Origin: RGIG4608 sp964413365
GTDB taxonomy: Bacteria; Bacillota; Clostridia; Oscillospirales; CAG-272
Assembly (NCBI GenBank): GCA_964413365.1
Contig: CAYPRM010000005.1
Location: 1-64,000 of the forward strand
Length of the DNA stretch: 64,000 nucleotides
Direction: 5' to 3'
Below the pieces are notes generated by a model, which ran no database searches, was not told the origin of the DNA, and saw only the letters and a list, made by a program, of their open reading frames with translations. This document shows, one piece after another, positions 14,093 through 22,494 of this stretch; the first letter of the stretch is position 1; each line of letters opens with the position of its first letter. Both the position numbers and the translations under genes were made by a program.

Positions 14093-16420
14093 TTACATTG
14101 CGTCGACCTTGATCTCTCCGTCCTTTATGTCAAGAGAAATTATAGAGATGGTCCTATCATAATCGGCGATGACACGCTCGGCGATGGCGTCCTCGATATG
14201 AGTCTGGATATATCTTCTCATATTTCTTGCTCCGAATTTTGCGGAATAGGAGCTCTGTGCGACGAAGGTGAGCGTTTCGGGGGTATATTTTAGCTCGATG
14301 CCCTTTTCGCCGAGAGCCTGTGCAAGCTCGCAGAGCATGATATCCGCGATGCCCTCAAAATCCTTTCTTGTGAGCGAGTTAAAAGTGATTATCTCATCTA
14401 CGCGGTTGATAAATTCGGGGCGCAGGAAGTCCTCGAGTGCCTTCATGGTGCGTGCCTCGTTCATCGAGGTATCCTCGGAGGCAAAGCCTGCCTTGCCAGA
14501 GCCGCCCGACGAGCCTGCGTTGGTCGTCATGACGAGGACGGTATTTTCGAAGTTTATAGTTCTTCCCTGTGCGTCCGTTACCCTACCGTCATCAAGTATC
14601 TGAAGGAGGACATTGAGCACGTCGGGATGCGCCTTCTCTATCTCGTCAAAGAGTATGACGGAATACGGTCTGCGGCGGATCTTCTCGGTGAGCTGACCTG
14701 CCTCGTCGTAGCCGACGTATCCAGGAGGCGCTCCGATTATCTTGGAGACGGAGTGCTTCTCCATAAATTCCGACATATCGAGGCGTATGAGCGTCTCGGG
14801 CGAGTGGAAGAGGTCGTTTGCAAGCTGTTTTACGAGCTCCGTTTTGCCTACGCCCGTGGGGCCTGCGAATATGAACGAGACGGGCTTTCTCTTATAGGAT
14901 ATGCCTGCTCTGTTTCTCTTTATTGCACGGCAGATCGAGCTTACCGCTCTATCCTGTCCGATTATATGTGTTTTGAGCCTTTCCTCGAGCCTATCTATCT
15001 GCTCGTACTCATTTGCGCTGACGGTGAGTGCAGGAACGCCCGTCCAGACCTCCACGACCTCTGCAAGCTCCGCTTCGGTAAGGGTTATGCTCTCGTTCGC
15101 ACCGTCGACCTCGGCAAGCTCCGTCGAGAGCTTGAGCTCGTTCGATTTGAGCTTAGCGATCCTCTCGTAAGCGTCCGCATTATCGGGGGAGTCGGGGGGT
15201 GTTGCCTCAAGCTCCTCCCTCTCCTTCTTTATATTAAGAAGCTCCTCACGTATCTCAAGGCTCCTTCCTATGCCTGCGCTGCTCAGTGAAAGCTCTGCTG
15301 CCGCCTCGTCGAGCAGGTCTATCGCCTTATCGGGCAGATATCTGTCCGTGATGTACCTCTCGGAGAGGACTACTGCGCGTCTGAGTATGCTATCGGGAAT
15401 CTTTATTGAATGGAATTCCTCGTAGTAATGCTTTATTCCCCTGAGCATCTCGACGGTCTCCTCAAGGGAGGGCTCCTCGACTCTCACGGGCTGGAAGCGA
15501 CGCTCGAGGGCGGAATCCTTTTCGATATATTTACGGTATTCATTGAGAGTGGTAGCGCCGATGACCTGTATCTCTCCACGGGAGAGTGCGGGCTTGAGCA
15601 TATTTGCGGTGCTGACGCTTCCCTCGCTATTGCCTGCGCCGACGATATTATGCACCTCGTCGATAACGAGTATGATATTGCCGTCCTCCTTGACCTCACG
15701 AAGAAGTCCGAGAAGTCTGCTCTCGTACTGACCTCTAAACTGCGTTCCTGCGACAAGTGCAGTGAGGTCGAGCAGGTGGAGCTCCTTATTTTTGAGCTTA
15801 TAGGGTACGTCGCCTCTGACGATCCTCTGTGCGAGTGCCTCCGCTATTGCGGTCTTACCAACGCCAGGCTCGCCTATGAGGCAGGGGTTATTCTTTTGGC
15901 GTCTTGAGAGTATCTGAATGACACGTGCGAGCTCTCTTTCCCTGCCCACTATCGCATCAAGTTTGCCCTCTCTCGCCTCTCTGTTGAGGTCCTTGCAGTA
16001 GGTATCAAGGTACTTTCTCTTCTTATCCTTCTGCTTTTCCTCGCCCTGTCCTCTTGCGCCTGCGCCCTCTACATTGGGCTTATTCTCAGGCTTTGAGGAA
16101 TTATTAAAAAGCTTCTGCAGGTCGATGGCGGGTGCGCGTGCCTCGTCGTCGCCGTCGCCGTCGCTGTCGTCCTCGTCGTCCATCATTGTAGGAAGGTCTC
16201 CGCCCTCCTCCATAAGTTTTGCGACCTCGTCCTCCATTCCTGCAAGGTCTTCGCCGTTTATTCCTAACTTATTCATCATATCGCCAAGCATATTATCGAG
16301 CGGAAGTCCGAGCTCCTTAGCGCAGGAGATGCAAACGCCCTCATTCGTCTTTTCGCCGTTCTCAAGCTTGGTTATAAAAACGACTGCCATCCTCTTATGG
16401 CATCTTGAGCACATGATCAT
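14093..16420 (-). CDS. clpE: ClpE-type AAA+ unfoldase with N-terminal zinc finger
   Basis: This 775-residue protein has two AAA+ modules: D1 with G-E-P-G-V-G-K-T and D2 with G-P-T-G-V-G-K-T, joined by a short coiled M-domain. In place of the Clp-N repeats of ClpC it starts with a zinc finger, C4-x2-C7 and C30-x2-C33, as in ClpE. A very acidic low-complexity stretch (D-D-E-D-D-S-D-G-D-G-D-D-E, about residues 80-95) and a Lys-rich linker follow. An A-G-F near the ClpP-docking loop position suggests partnership with ClpP. AAGGAGG lies 10 bases before the first ATG. ClpC is the alternative name, but the N terminus argues for ClpE. Confidence 0.9.
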   Translation of the reverse strand: MIMCSRCHKRMAVVFITKLENGEKTNEGVCISCAKELGLPLDNMLGDMMNKLGINGEDLAGMEDEVAKLMEEGGDLPTMMDDEDDSDGDGDDEARAPAIDLQKLFNNSSKPENKPNVEGAGARGQGEEKQKDKKRKYLDTYCKDLNREAREGKLDAIVGRERELARVIQILSRRQKNNPCLIGEPGVGKTAIAEALAQRIVRGDVPYKLKNKELHLLDLTALVAGTQFRGQYESRLLGLLREVKEDGNIILVIDEVHNIVGAGNSEGSVSTANMLKPALSRGEIQVIGATTLNEYRKYIEKDSALERRFQPVRVEEPSLEETVEMLRGIKHYYEEFHSIKIPDSILRRAVVLSERYITDRYLPDKAIDLLDEAAAELSLSSAGIGRSLEIREELLNIKKEREELEATPPDSPDNADAYERIAKLKSNELKLSTELAEVDGANESITLTEAELAEVVEVWTGVPALTVSANEYEQIDRLEERLKTHIIGQDRAVSSICRAIKRNRAGISYKRKPVSFIFAGPTGVGKTELVKQLANDLFHSPETLIRLDMSEFMEKHSVSKIIGAPPGYVGYDEAGQLTEKIRRRPYSVILFDEIEKAHPDVLNVLLQILDDGRVTDAQGRTINFENTVLVMTTNAGSSGGSGKAGFASEDTSMNEARTMKALEDFLRPEFINRVDEIITFNSLTRKDFEGIADIMLCELAQALGEKGIELKYTPETLTFVAQSSYSAKFGARNMRRYIQTHIEDAIAERVIADYDRTISIISLDIKDGEIKVDAM

Positions 16421-16466
16421 ATCTGTAATACCTCCTTGGGTAGTATATCCTTTATTTATATTGATC

Positions 16467-17135
16467 TTATCTTGTGAAAAGTCCTATTTTATAGATCAGT
16501 CTTGTTATCAGCGTGCCCTCCACAAGATCTGCACCGAGCACGAGCATCGCAAGGCACGCAAGCGCGCTCAGGTAGAAGTACGCATCGAACGCTCCGAGCA
16601 CAAAGCCGAGCGCTTTATTGATCCCGTTGAGGACGGGAAGCCTGAAGATCTTATCGAGCACCCACACTCCGACCGTGCAGAGCAGGAATGTGATCACGAA
16701 CACCGCGACATAGGAGGCGATGCTCGAAATGACATCTATGAGCTTATCCTCCATTCTCTTGCCGACCTCACGTGCCGCCTCGACGCCCTCTGCCTCGGTC
16801 TGCTCAAAATATTTTCTGACGGTATCCGTCGGAATGAGCTTTGAGAAGGGCTCGGGGACGCTGCTTATCATACTGTCAACGTCAAGCTGCTCACCGCTCT
16901 CCTCGGCTCTTTGTACGAGTGCGGAGGATATTTTTCCGTCGATCATATCCGAGACGAAAAGATCTCTGCAAAATCCTGTAAGACTCGAGCCGAGAAGGAT
17001 CGTTACGAGCACGACGATAATCATTCGTGTGCCTGCAAAAAAGCTCTTTATAAATCCGCGCTTGACGGTGATGCAGATAACGAGCACCGCAACCGCGACC
17101 ATAACAAGGTCAGCAATGATCTGATATACGTTCAT
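16467..17135 (-). CDS. CvpA family membrane protein
   Basis: The 222-residue protein has four or five predicted membrane helices (around 5-25, 30-50, 118-142 and 160-190), an early R-G-F-I-K-S-F, and the C-terminal glycine- and leucine-rich helix typical of the CvpA/YshB family. A soluble loop of roughly 60 residues separates helices two and three. CvpA proteins are linked to colicin V production in E. coli and to envelope stress more widely; the biochemical role is unknown. ATG 17135 is chosen because GGAGG lies just before it; the GTG at 17153 lies upstream of that site. It probably shares a transcript with truA and clpE. Confidence 0.82.
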   Translation of the reverse strand: MNVYQIIADLVMVAVAVLVICITVKRGFIKSFFAGTRMIIVVLVTILLGSSLTGFCRDLFVSDMIDGKISSALVQRAEESGEQLDVDSMISSVPEPFSKLIPTDTVRKYFEQTEAEGVEAAREVGKRMEDKLIDVISSIASYVAVFVITFLLCTVGVWVLDKIFRLPVLNGINKALGFVLGAFDAYFYLSALACLAMLVLGADLVEGTLITRLIYKIGLFTR

Positions 17136-17161
17136 AATTATACCTCCACTCACACGTTTAT

Positions 17162-17182
17162 CTTTCCCACAAGAGTGGGAAT
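17162..17182. other. Hairpin between truA and cvpA
   Basis: TTCCCAC-aaga-GTGGGAA is a perfect 7-bp stem. There is no T-run after it on the minus strand, so it is a weak or partial terminator, or an RNA-stability element, for the ecf-truA transcript. Confidence 0.4.
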
Positions 17183-17210
17183 ATATTTTTATTTCACACT
17201 TTTTACCGCC

Positions 17211-17969
17211 TCAGTAAACCACCTTATTCAGGTAGAGTCCGCAAGCAGGTACGGTAGGCCCTGCGCCCGAGCGCTCGCCTCTCGCTATTATCCCGTCGAT
17301 ATCCGAGGGCTCAAGCCTGCCCGATCCGACAAGAAGGAGCGTTCCCGTCATTATACGCACCATATTATACAGAAATCCGTCAGCGGCGACCTTGAATATC
17401 ACCGTATCGCCCTCACGCTCGACGGAGGCGTACATAACGGTCCTCTGTGTATCGACTATCCTTGAACCACTCGCCATAAATGCCGAAAAATCGTGCGTGC
17501 CGCAAAGGTGCTGTGCGGCGGCGTTCATTCTCTCCACATCCGCCTCGCTATAATGCGTGGGAACGTAGTATGCTCTATCGGCAAGGAAGGGATCCCTCAC
17601 CTCTGAGTTAAGTATCTTATATATGTATTCCTTATATTTCACGTCATATCTCGGGTGGAAGCTATCCTCGACCTCACAAGCGGAGAGAACGGCGATATCC
17701 GAGGGCAGGACGGAATTATATGCCACGGGCACGCTCTGCATGGGAATGGTACAATTAAGAGTTCCCTTACCTCTCTCGGATATGCAGGCGAAAAATTCAT
17801 TTGCGTGCACTCCGCTATCGGTACGGGAGCAGCCCACGACGTCGCACTCAAAGCCAAAGAGCCTTGCGGACGCCTCATTGAGCGCGCGCTGTACCGTCGG
17901 AACGTCCGACTGCACCTGATAGCCGTTATAGCCCGTGCCGAGAAAGCTTATTTTGAGCAAAAGCTTCAT
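17211..17969 (-). CDS. truA: tRNA pseudouridine(38-40) synthase TruA
   Basis: The 252-residue protein has the TruA catalytic motif S-R-T-D-S-G-V-H-A with Asp51, an early G-T-G-Y-N-G-Y-Q segment, and the R-F-M-A-S-G/ F-M-A-S-G-S-R block. It makes pseudouridine at positions 38-40 of the tRNA anticodon stem. It directly follows ecfT (16 bases), the standard Firmicute order ecfA1-ecfA2-ecfT-truA, which supports both assignments. Confidence 0.96.
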   Translation of the reverse strand: MKLLLKISFLGTGYNGYQVQSDVPTVQRALNEASARLFGFECDVVGCSRTDSGVHANEFFACISERGKGTLNCTIPMQSVPVAYNSVLPSDIAVLSACEVEDSFHPRYDVKYKEYIYKILNSEVRDPFLADRAYYVPTHYSEADVERMNAAAQHLCGTHDFSAFMASGSRIVDTQRTVMYASVEREGDTVIFKVAADGFLYNMVRIMTGTLLLVGSGRLEPSDIDGIIARGERSGAGPTVPACGLYLNKVVY

Positions 17970-17985
17970 ATCGTTACCTCACATA

Positions 17986-18810
17986 TCAAAATGGCAATAT
18001 TGCCGAGCCGAGTGTATCGACTGCGAGGATCAGAACGACAAATCCTGCGAAGCTCACAAGGCAGATGATATCATCCACACCGAATTTGAGCACCTTCATT
18101 CTCGTTCTTCCGACTCCGCCACGGTAGCAACGGCATTCCATTGCGGTCGCGAGGTCGAGCGCGTGTCTTATCGACGAGGAAAAGAGCGGTATGAGTATCG
18201 GTATGAGCGCCTTGGCACGCTGTATGAGTCCGCCGCTTGAGAAATCCGCGCCCCTTGCCTTTTGCGCACTCATTATTTTCTCCGCCTCCTCCATAAGTGT
18301 GGGGATGAAGCGCAGGGCGATGGTCATTATCATCGCAAAATCGTGCACGGGCAGACCGAGCTTTTTCAGGGGGTAGAGCAGCTGCTCGAGTCCGTCGGTG
18401 AGCGCTATGGGCGTTGTGGTATATGTGAGCAATATGCTCGTGCCTATGACGAGGACAAAAATCCTCGAGACGAGCAGGAGTGCATTTGCGATGCCCTCCG
18501 CATATATCTGCACAAATCCGAGCGAGATCAGAGGCTCGCCCTCGCCCGTTGACCAGAAAAGATTGACTATCGCGGTAAAGGCGATTATGAACATTACAGG
18601 TCTTACGGATCTCAACACGATCGTAACGGGTATGTGCGAGATGAGCACGAGAACGATGGCGGATATCAGCATAAGTGCCATCGAGAGCGCGTTATCGCAC
18701 AGAAATACCGCGATTATATACACGATCGCCGCTATTATCTTCATCCTCGGATCGAGTGCATGTATTGGTGATGGGACAGAATAATACTGTCCGAGTGAGA
18801 TGCTTTTCAT
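17986..18810 (-). CDS. ecfT: Energy-coupling factor transporter transmembrane protein EcfT
   Basis: The 274-residue protein has about five or six hydrophobic segments and two coupling motifs: A-Q-K-A-R-G-A-D-F near residue 190 and A-T-A-M-E-C-R-C-Y-R-G-G near 235. These correspond to the two A-R-G-type coupling helices that bind the EcfA ATPases. It is the shared scaffold of a group II ECF vitamin importer. Its start abuts the stop of the ATPase gene upstream. S components are encoded elsewhere; ThiT at 37933-38598 is one of them. Confidence 0.95.
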   Translation of the reverse strand: MKSISLGQYYSVPSPIHALDPRMKIIAAIVYIIAVFLCDNALSMALMLISAIVLVLISHIPVTIVLRSVRPVMFIIAFTAIVNLFWSTGEGEPLISLGFVQIYAEGIANALLLVSRIFVLVIGTSILLTYTTTPIALTDGLEQLLYPLKKLGLPVHDFAMIMTIALRFIPTLMEEAEKIMSAQKARGADFSSGGLIQRAKALIPILIPLFSSSIRHALDLATAMECRCYRGGVGRTRMKVLKFGVDDIICLVSFAGFVVLILAVDTLGSAILPF

Positions 18811-19680
18811 TTATTTGCTATTTGCCTTTCGTTCGCGTATTAGTCTCATTATCTCCTCAAATGCCGCATCCTCGGTGTATATTCCTCTGTCGACGCTTAT
18901 TCCGCGTGCGCATAGCTCGCACATGAGGGTGGTTATCTGAGGTACGGCAAGTCCTATCTCATCAAGCAGCTCCGCCCTCGAGAACACCTCGTCGCGAGTG
19001 CCGCTGAGGACTACCTCACCGTGGGAGAGGACTATTATATCGTCGCAGAGGCGTGCCATATCCTCCATGCTGTGGCTGACGATGATGACGGTCGCGCCCG
19101 TGCTCTCGCGGTATCTGAAAATGCCGTCAAGTATCATATCCCTACCGCGCGGATCAAGTCCTGCGGCAGGCTCGTCGAGCACGAGCACCTCGGGGCGCAT
19201 GGCGATGACTCCTGCGATCGCAGCTCTGCGCTTCTGACCGCCCGAGAGGTCAAAGGGGTTTTCCGCAAGCACGCTCTCGTCAAGTCCGACAAAGGCAAGC
19301 GCTTCCCTTACCCTTTTCGATATCTCCTCCTCGCCAAGTCCCATATTTCTCGGACCGAAGGCGACGTCCTTCTCGACCGTTTCCTCAAAGAGCTGGTACT
19401 CGGGGTACTGCATAACGAGTCCCACGCGAAATCTGACCTTACCTATCTCCTTAGGTCTCTCCCATATATCCTCCCCGTCGAGGTAGATCTTACCCGAGGT
19501 GGGGGTTGCGAGTCCGTTAAGGAGCTTAAGCATAGTGCTCTTTCCCGAACCCGTATGTCCGATGATGCCCGTTATCGAGCCGGAGGCTATTTCTATATTT
19601 ATATTTCTTAATGCTTCCTTACAGTAAGCCGTTCCCTTATCGTAGAGGAACGACACATTTTCAAGTCTTATATCCGCCAT
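18811..19680 (-). CDS. ecfA2: Energy-coupling factor transporter ATPase EcfA2
   Basis: The 289-residue ABC ATPase has Walker A G-H-T-G-S-G-K-S-T, signature L-S-G-G-Q-K-R-R, and Walker B V-L-V-L-D-E-P-A-A-G-L-D-P. Its position between EcfA1 and EcfT and its one-base overlap with the EcfA1 gene mark it as the second ATPase of the heterodimer. It powers uptake of vitamins bound by interchangeable S components. Confidence 0.95.
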   Translation of the reverse strand: MADIRLENVSFLYDKGTAYCKEALRNINIEIASGSITGIIGHTGSGKSTMLKLLNGLATPTSGKIYLDGEDIWERPKEIGKVRFRVGLVMQYPEYQLFEETVEKDVAFGPRNMGLGEEEISKRVREALAFVGLDESVLAENPFDLSGGQKRRAAIAGVIAMRPEVLVLDEPAAGLDPRGRDMILDGIFRYRESTGATVIIVSHSMEDMARLCDDIIVLSHGEVVLSGTRDEVFSRAELLDEIGLAVPQITTLMCELCARGISVDRGIYTEDAAFEEIMRLIRERKANSK

Positions 19681-20609
19681 TATATCTCATTAAGTGCTCT
19701 TGCCAGCGCATCGGCGCACGATGTGGGTGTATAGCACTCTCCGTCTATCATTATTCCTTCCTCTCTGAGTCTGTTGACAAGCCCCACGCATTGCGGAACG
19801 TCGAGTCCGCACGCGGTGAGTCTGTCCGACTCCGAGAATATTTCGGCAGGTGTACCGTCCATAAGTATCTCCCCGTCGTTGAGCACGACTATTCTTTTCG
19901 CGCGCGCCGCCTCGTCCATATAATGCGTTATCATTATTACGGTAATGCCGTGCTCGCGGTTAAGTCGCTCGATGGTATTCATAATATCCCGTCTGCCGAT
20001 GGGATCGAGCATTGCGGTCGACTCGTCAAAGATCATACAGTCGGGCTTCATCGCAAGTATTCCTGCGATGGCGATCCTCTGCTTCTGACCGCCCGAGAGC
20101 CTTGCAGGCTCATCCCTTGAGTAGCCGCTCATGCCGACGATCTCGAGTGCCTCGTTGACTCTCCTCCGTATCTCCGAGGACTCTATTCCGAGGTTCTCCG
20201 GACCGAACGCGACGTCGTCCTCGACTATCGTTGCGACGAGCTGATTATCGGGGTTTTGAAAGACCATTCCCACCCTTTTACGAAGCTCGAAAACGCCGTC
20301 CTCCGACATATCGGGATCGGTTATATCCTTGCCGTCGATATATATTTTACCCGAATCTGGCTCAAGTATCATATTCAAGAGCTTGGCGAGCGTCGATTTT
20401 CCCGATCCGTTATGACCGAGCACCGCAAGAAGCTCGCCGCGCTTTATTTCAAGATCTATATTCTTCAGGACGGGGGATCTTGTGCCATTATCCTCCTCGT
20501 AGGAGGCGCAGAGATGCTCTATCCTGATGTATGAATCCGAATTCACAGTATTACTACCTTCCGTTTGATTTTTCTTTTTTATTTTGCTTTTTGCTATCTC
20601 GCCTGCCAT
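19680..20609 (-). CDS. ecfA1: Energy-coupling factor transporter ATPase EcfA1
   Basis: The 309-residue ABC ATPase has Walker A G-H-N-G-S-G-K-S-T, signature L-S-G-G-Q-K-Q-R, and Walker B with D-E-S-T-A-M-L-D, the EcfA1 variant with serine after the glutamate. About 28 residues precede the core; they are basic and Asn/Ser-rich, so an internal start nearer V-N-S-D-S-Y-I-R-I is possible. It overlaps the methyltransferase gene upstream by 16 bases, and its stop overlaps the start of ecfA2. Confidence 0.95.
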   Translation of the reverse strand: MAGEIAKSKIKKKNQTEGSNTVNSDSYIRIEHLCASYEEDNGTRSPVLKNIDLEIKRGELLAVLGHNGSGKSTLAKLLNMILEPDSGKIYIDGKDITDPDMSEDGVFELRKRVGMVFQNPDNQLVATIVEDDVAFGPENLGIESSEIRRRVNEALEIVGMSGYSRDEPARLSGGQKQRIAIAGILAMKPDCMIFDESTAMLDPIGRRDIMNTIERLNREHGITVIMITHYMDEAARAKRIVVLNDGEILMDGTPAEIFSESDRLTACGLDVPQCVGLVNRLREEGIMIDGECYTPTSCADALARALNEI

Positions 20610-21457
20610 CTTGCGCTCGCGCCGCAGGGCATATATCCGCCCGTATGCTTTACGGGAAGTGCAAGCTCGCCTGCCTCACAGCTACCGCCGCGCTGTGCGG
20701 TTATATGGAGGTCGAGGATATATTTCATAGTAAGAGGTGAGAGCCCCGTGGTATAGGAATTTATGAGGAAGAACAGTGGCTCATCCGAGAGGAGCTGTGA
20801 GGTCAGAGCGACGAGTCCGTCAACGCTCTCCTCTATCTTCCAGACCTCGCCCGAGGGGCCTCTGCCGTAGGACGGGGGATCCATGATTATGGCGTCGTAT
20901 TTATTTCCCCTTCTTATCTCCCTCTCGACAAATTTCTTGCAATCGTCGACGATATAGCGTATGGGTGCGGACTCAAGCCCCGAGAGTCTTGCGTTCTCCT
21001 TTGCCTGTGCGACCATTCCCTTAGCAGCATCGACATGGCACACGGATGCTCCTGCACTCGCCGCGGCGACAGTTGCACCGCCCGTATATGCAAAGAGGTT
21101 GAGCACCCTTATAGGTCTGCCTGCATCTCTTATCAGCGAGCTGAACCAATCCCAATTCGCCGCCTGCTCGGGGAAAAGTCCCGTATGCTTGAATCCCATC
21201 GGACGCAGGACGAAGGTGAGCGTGCCGTAGCTTATCGTCCACTCCTCGGGGAGCTGCTTTTTTACCCAGCCACCGCCGCCCGAGGACGATCTGCGGTAAA
21301 TGCCGTCGGCTCTTTTCCACTCGGGGGCTTTGCTATCCGCGCTCCAGATTATCTGAGGATCGGGGCGGATGAGGATATGCTTTCCCCATCTCTCGAGTCT
21401 TTCTCCGTCATTTGCGTCGATCAGGGTATAGTCCCTCCAATTATCTGCACACCACAT
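20594..21457 (-). CDS. Class I SAM-dependent methyltransferase (RlmI/RlmK-like, COG1092 type)
   Basis: The 287-residue protein has SAM motif I V-L-N-L-F-A-Y-T-G-G-A-T and motif IV D-P-P-S-Y-G-R-G. This places it with the RlmI/RlmK-like 23S rRNA m5C/m7G methyltransferase family, but it lacks the N-terminal PUA domain of RlmI. Its N terminus is instead a small beta-rich region. It lies between ruvC (one base upstream) and ecfA1 (16-base overlap), so it is in the same operon. The RNA target is not predictable. Confidence 0.82.
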   Translation of the reverse strand: MWCADNWRDYTLIDANDGERLERWGKHILIRPDPQIIWSADSKAPEWKRADGIYRRSSSGGGGWVKKQLPEEWTISYGTLTFVLRPMGFKHTGLFPEQAANWDWFSSLIRDAGRPIRVLNLFAYTGGATVAAASAGASVCHVDAAKGMVAQAKENARLSGLESAPIRYIVDDCKKFVEREIRRGNKYDAIIMDPPSYGRGPSGEVWKIEESVDGLVALTSQLLSDEPLFFLINSYTTGLSPLTMKYILDLHITAQRGGSCEAGELALPVKHTGGYMPCGASARWQAR

Positions 21458-21458
21458 A

Positions 21459-21980
21459 TTAATAGACCTTTCCGTAAGTTTGCTTTTTGTTATAGTATTT
21501 CGATATACGAGAGCTGCCTGCGTGGGCGTGGCAGATCGCTATTGCGAGGGCATCCGCCGCATCGTCGGGGCGTATCTTCTCCTTGATATTGAGGAACGCC
21601 TGCACCATGGTGATGACCTGATTCTTCTCCGCTCTGCCGTAGCCGACGATACTCTGCTTTACCTGTAGGGGGGTATATTCAAATATCTCGACGCCGAGCA
21701 GCTCGGCACAGAGCAATATCACGCCCCTCGCCTCCGCAACGGCTATACCCGTCTTTTGGTTGGTATTCCAAAACAGCTCCTCGACTGCCATAGCATCGGG
21801 GTGGTATTTTTCTATTATCGCCTTAAGCTCGCGGTATATGGTGGCGAGCCTTTTCTCCGTGTCCGTATGCGCAGGAGTGGTGATAACGCCGTACTCGAGC
21901 GTTCTGAATTTTGATGCGTTATAGTCAATGACGCCAAAGCCCACTATCGCCACGCCCGGATCTATGCCAAGAATTATCAT
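21459..21980 (-). CDS. ruvC: Holliday junction resolvase RuvC
   Basis: The 173-residue protein starts M-I-I-L-G-I-D-P-G. The catalytic acids are visible: Asp7, the glutamate in A-V-E-E-L-F-W, and the D-D-A-A-D-A-L-A cluster near the C terminus. It cuts Holliday junctions made and moved by RuvAB. ATG 21980 has GGAGG six bases upstream. ruvC is not in the ruvAB operon but is divergent from it, about 3.5 kb away. Confidence 0.96.
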   Translation of the reverse strand: MIILGIDPGVAIVGFGVIDYNASKFRTLEYGVITTPAHTDTEKRLATIYRELKAIIEKYHPDAMAVEELFWNTNQKTGIAVAEARGVILLCAELLGVEIFEYTPLQVKQSIVGYGRAEKNQVITMVQAFLNIKEKIRPDDAADALAIAICHAHAGSSRISKYYNKKQTYGKVY

Positions 21981-22016
21981 TTCTACCTCCAGATACACAT
22001 ACTTAATCAATTTATC

Positions 22017-22045
22017 ATTATATCACAGCTATATGAAAAAGTCAA
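22017..22045 (-). promoter_or_regulatory. Sigma-A promoter for the ruvC-MTase-ecf-truA operon
   Basis: On the minus strand TTGACT (22045-22040), 17 bases and TATAAT (22022-22017). Confidence 0.88.
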
Positions 22046-22169
22046 ACATTTTTAATGAATGGAGCATCAATTTTCGGTTATATTTTTGAAAATTTACGCC
22101 CTGCGGTGTCCGAGGTGGCAGAAATGCTTCAAAAAATCGGAAAATATGCGAAAATCTGTGTTTTTACCA

Positions 22170-22198
22170 TTTACTTAACGGATTTTTTGTGATATAAT
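22170..22198 (+). promoter_or_regulatory. Sigma-A promoter for the DUF951-yfhO-ruvAB genes
   Basis: TTTACT (22170-22175), 17 bases and TATAAT (22193-22198); the start codon is 52 bases downstream. Confidence 0.82.
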
Positions 22199-22249
22199 AT
22201 ATTTGTATACGGTCTTTCGGAGGTATACCGAGGAGGTGGCACGCAAAAT

Positions 22250-22456
22250 ATGAAGATAATCAAGCTATTTGTCGGAGACGTGGTGGAATTGAAGAAAAAG
22301 CACCCGTGCGGCTCGGACAGGTTCAAGATACTGCGCGCAGGAAGCGATGTTCGCGCGATCTGTCTCGGATGCTCGCGTGACGTTACAGTCGACAGGGTGA
22401 AATTCGAGCACTCGATCAAGAGGATCGTGTCCTCCGCCGATACAGAAGCTATATAA
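22250..22456 (+). CDS. DUF951 family protein
   Basis: A 68-residue protein with the DUF951 layout: start M-K-I-I-K-L-F-V-G-D-V-V-E-L-K-K-K-H-P-C-G, then I-C-L-G-C and V-K-F-E at the end. The three cysteines (H-P-C-G and C-L-G-C) suggest a small zinc-binding beta domain. AGGAGG lies 14 bases before the ATG, slightly far. In other Firmicutes it is often found next to mscS or ychF; here it is 38 bases before yfhO. The function is unknown. Confidence 0.88.
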   Translation: MKIIKLFVGDVVELKKKHPCGSDRFKILRAGSDVRAICLGCSRDVTVDRVKFEHSIKRIVSSADTEAI

Positions 22457-22494
22457 AACAAGTCTAACAAATCAAACGGAGATCAAAATATAAA

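Noticed and set aside
17162..17182. Full terminator after truA
   Set aside because: The stem is clear but has no T-run on the minus strand; listed as a hairpin only.
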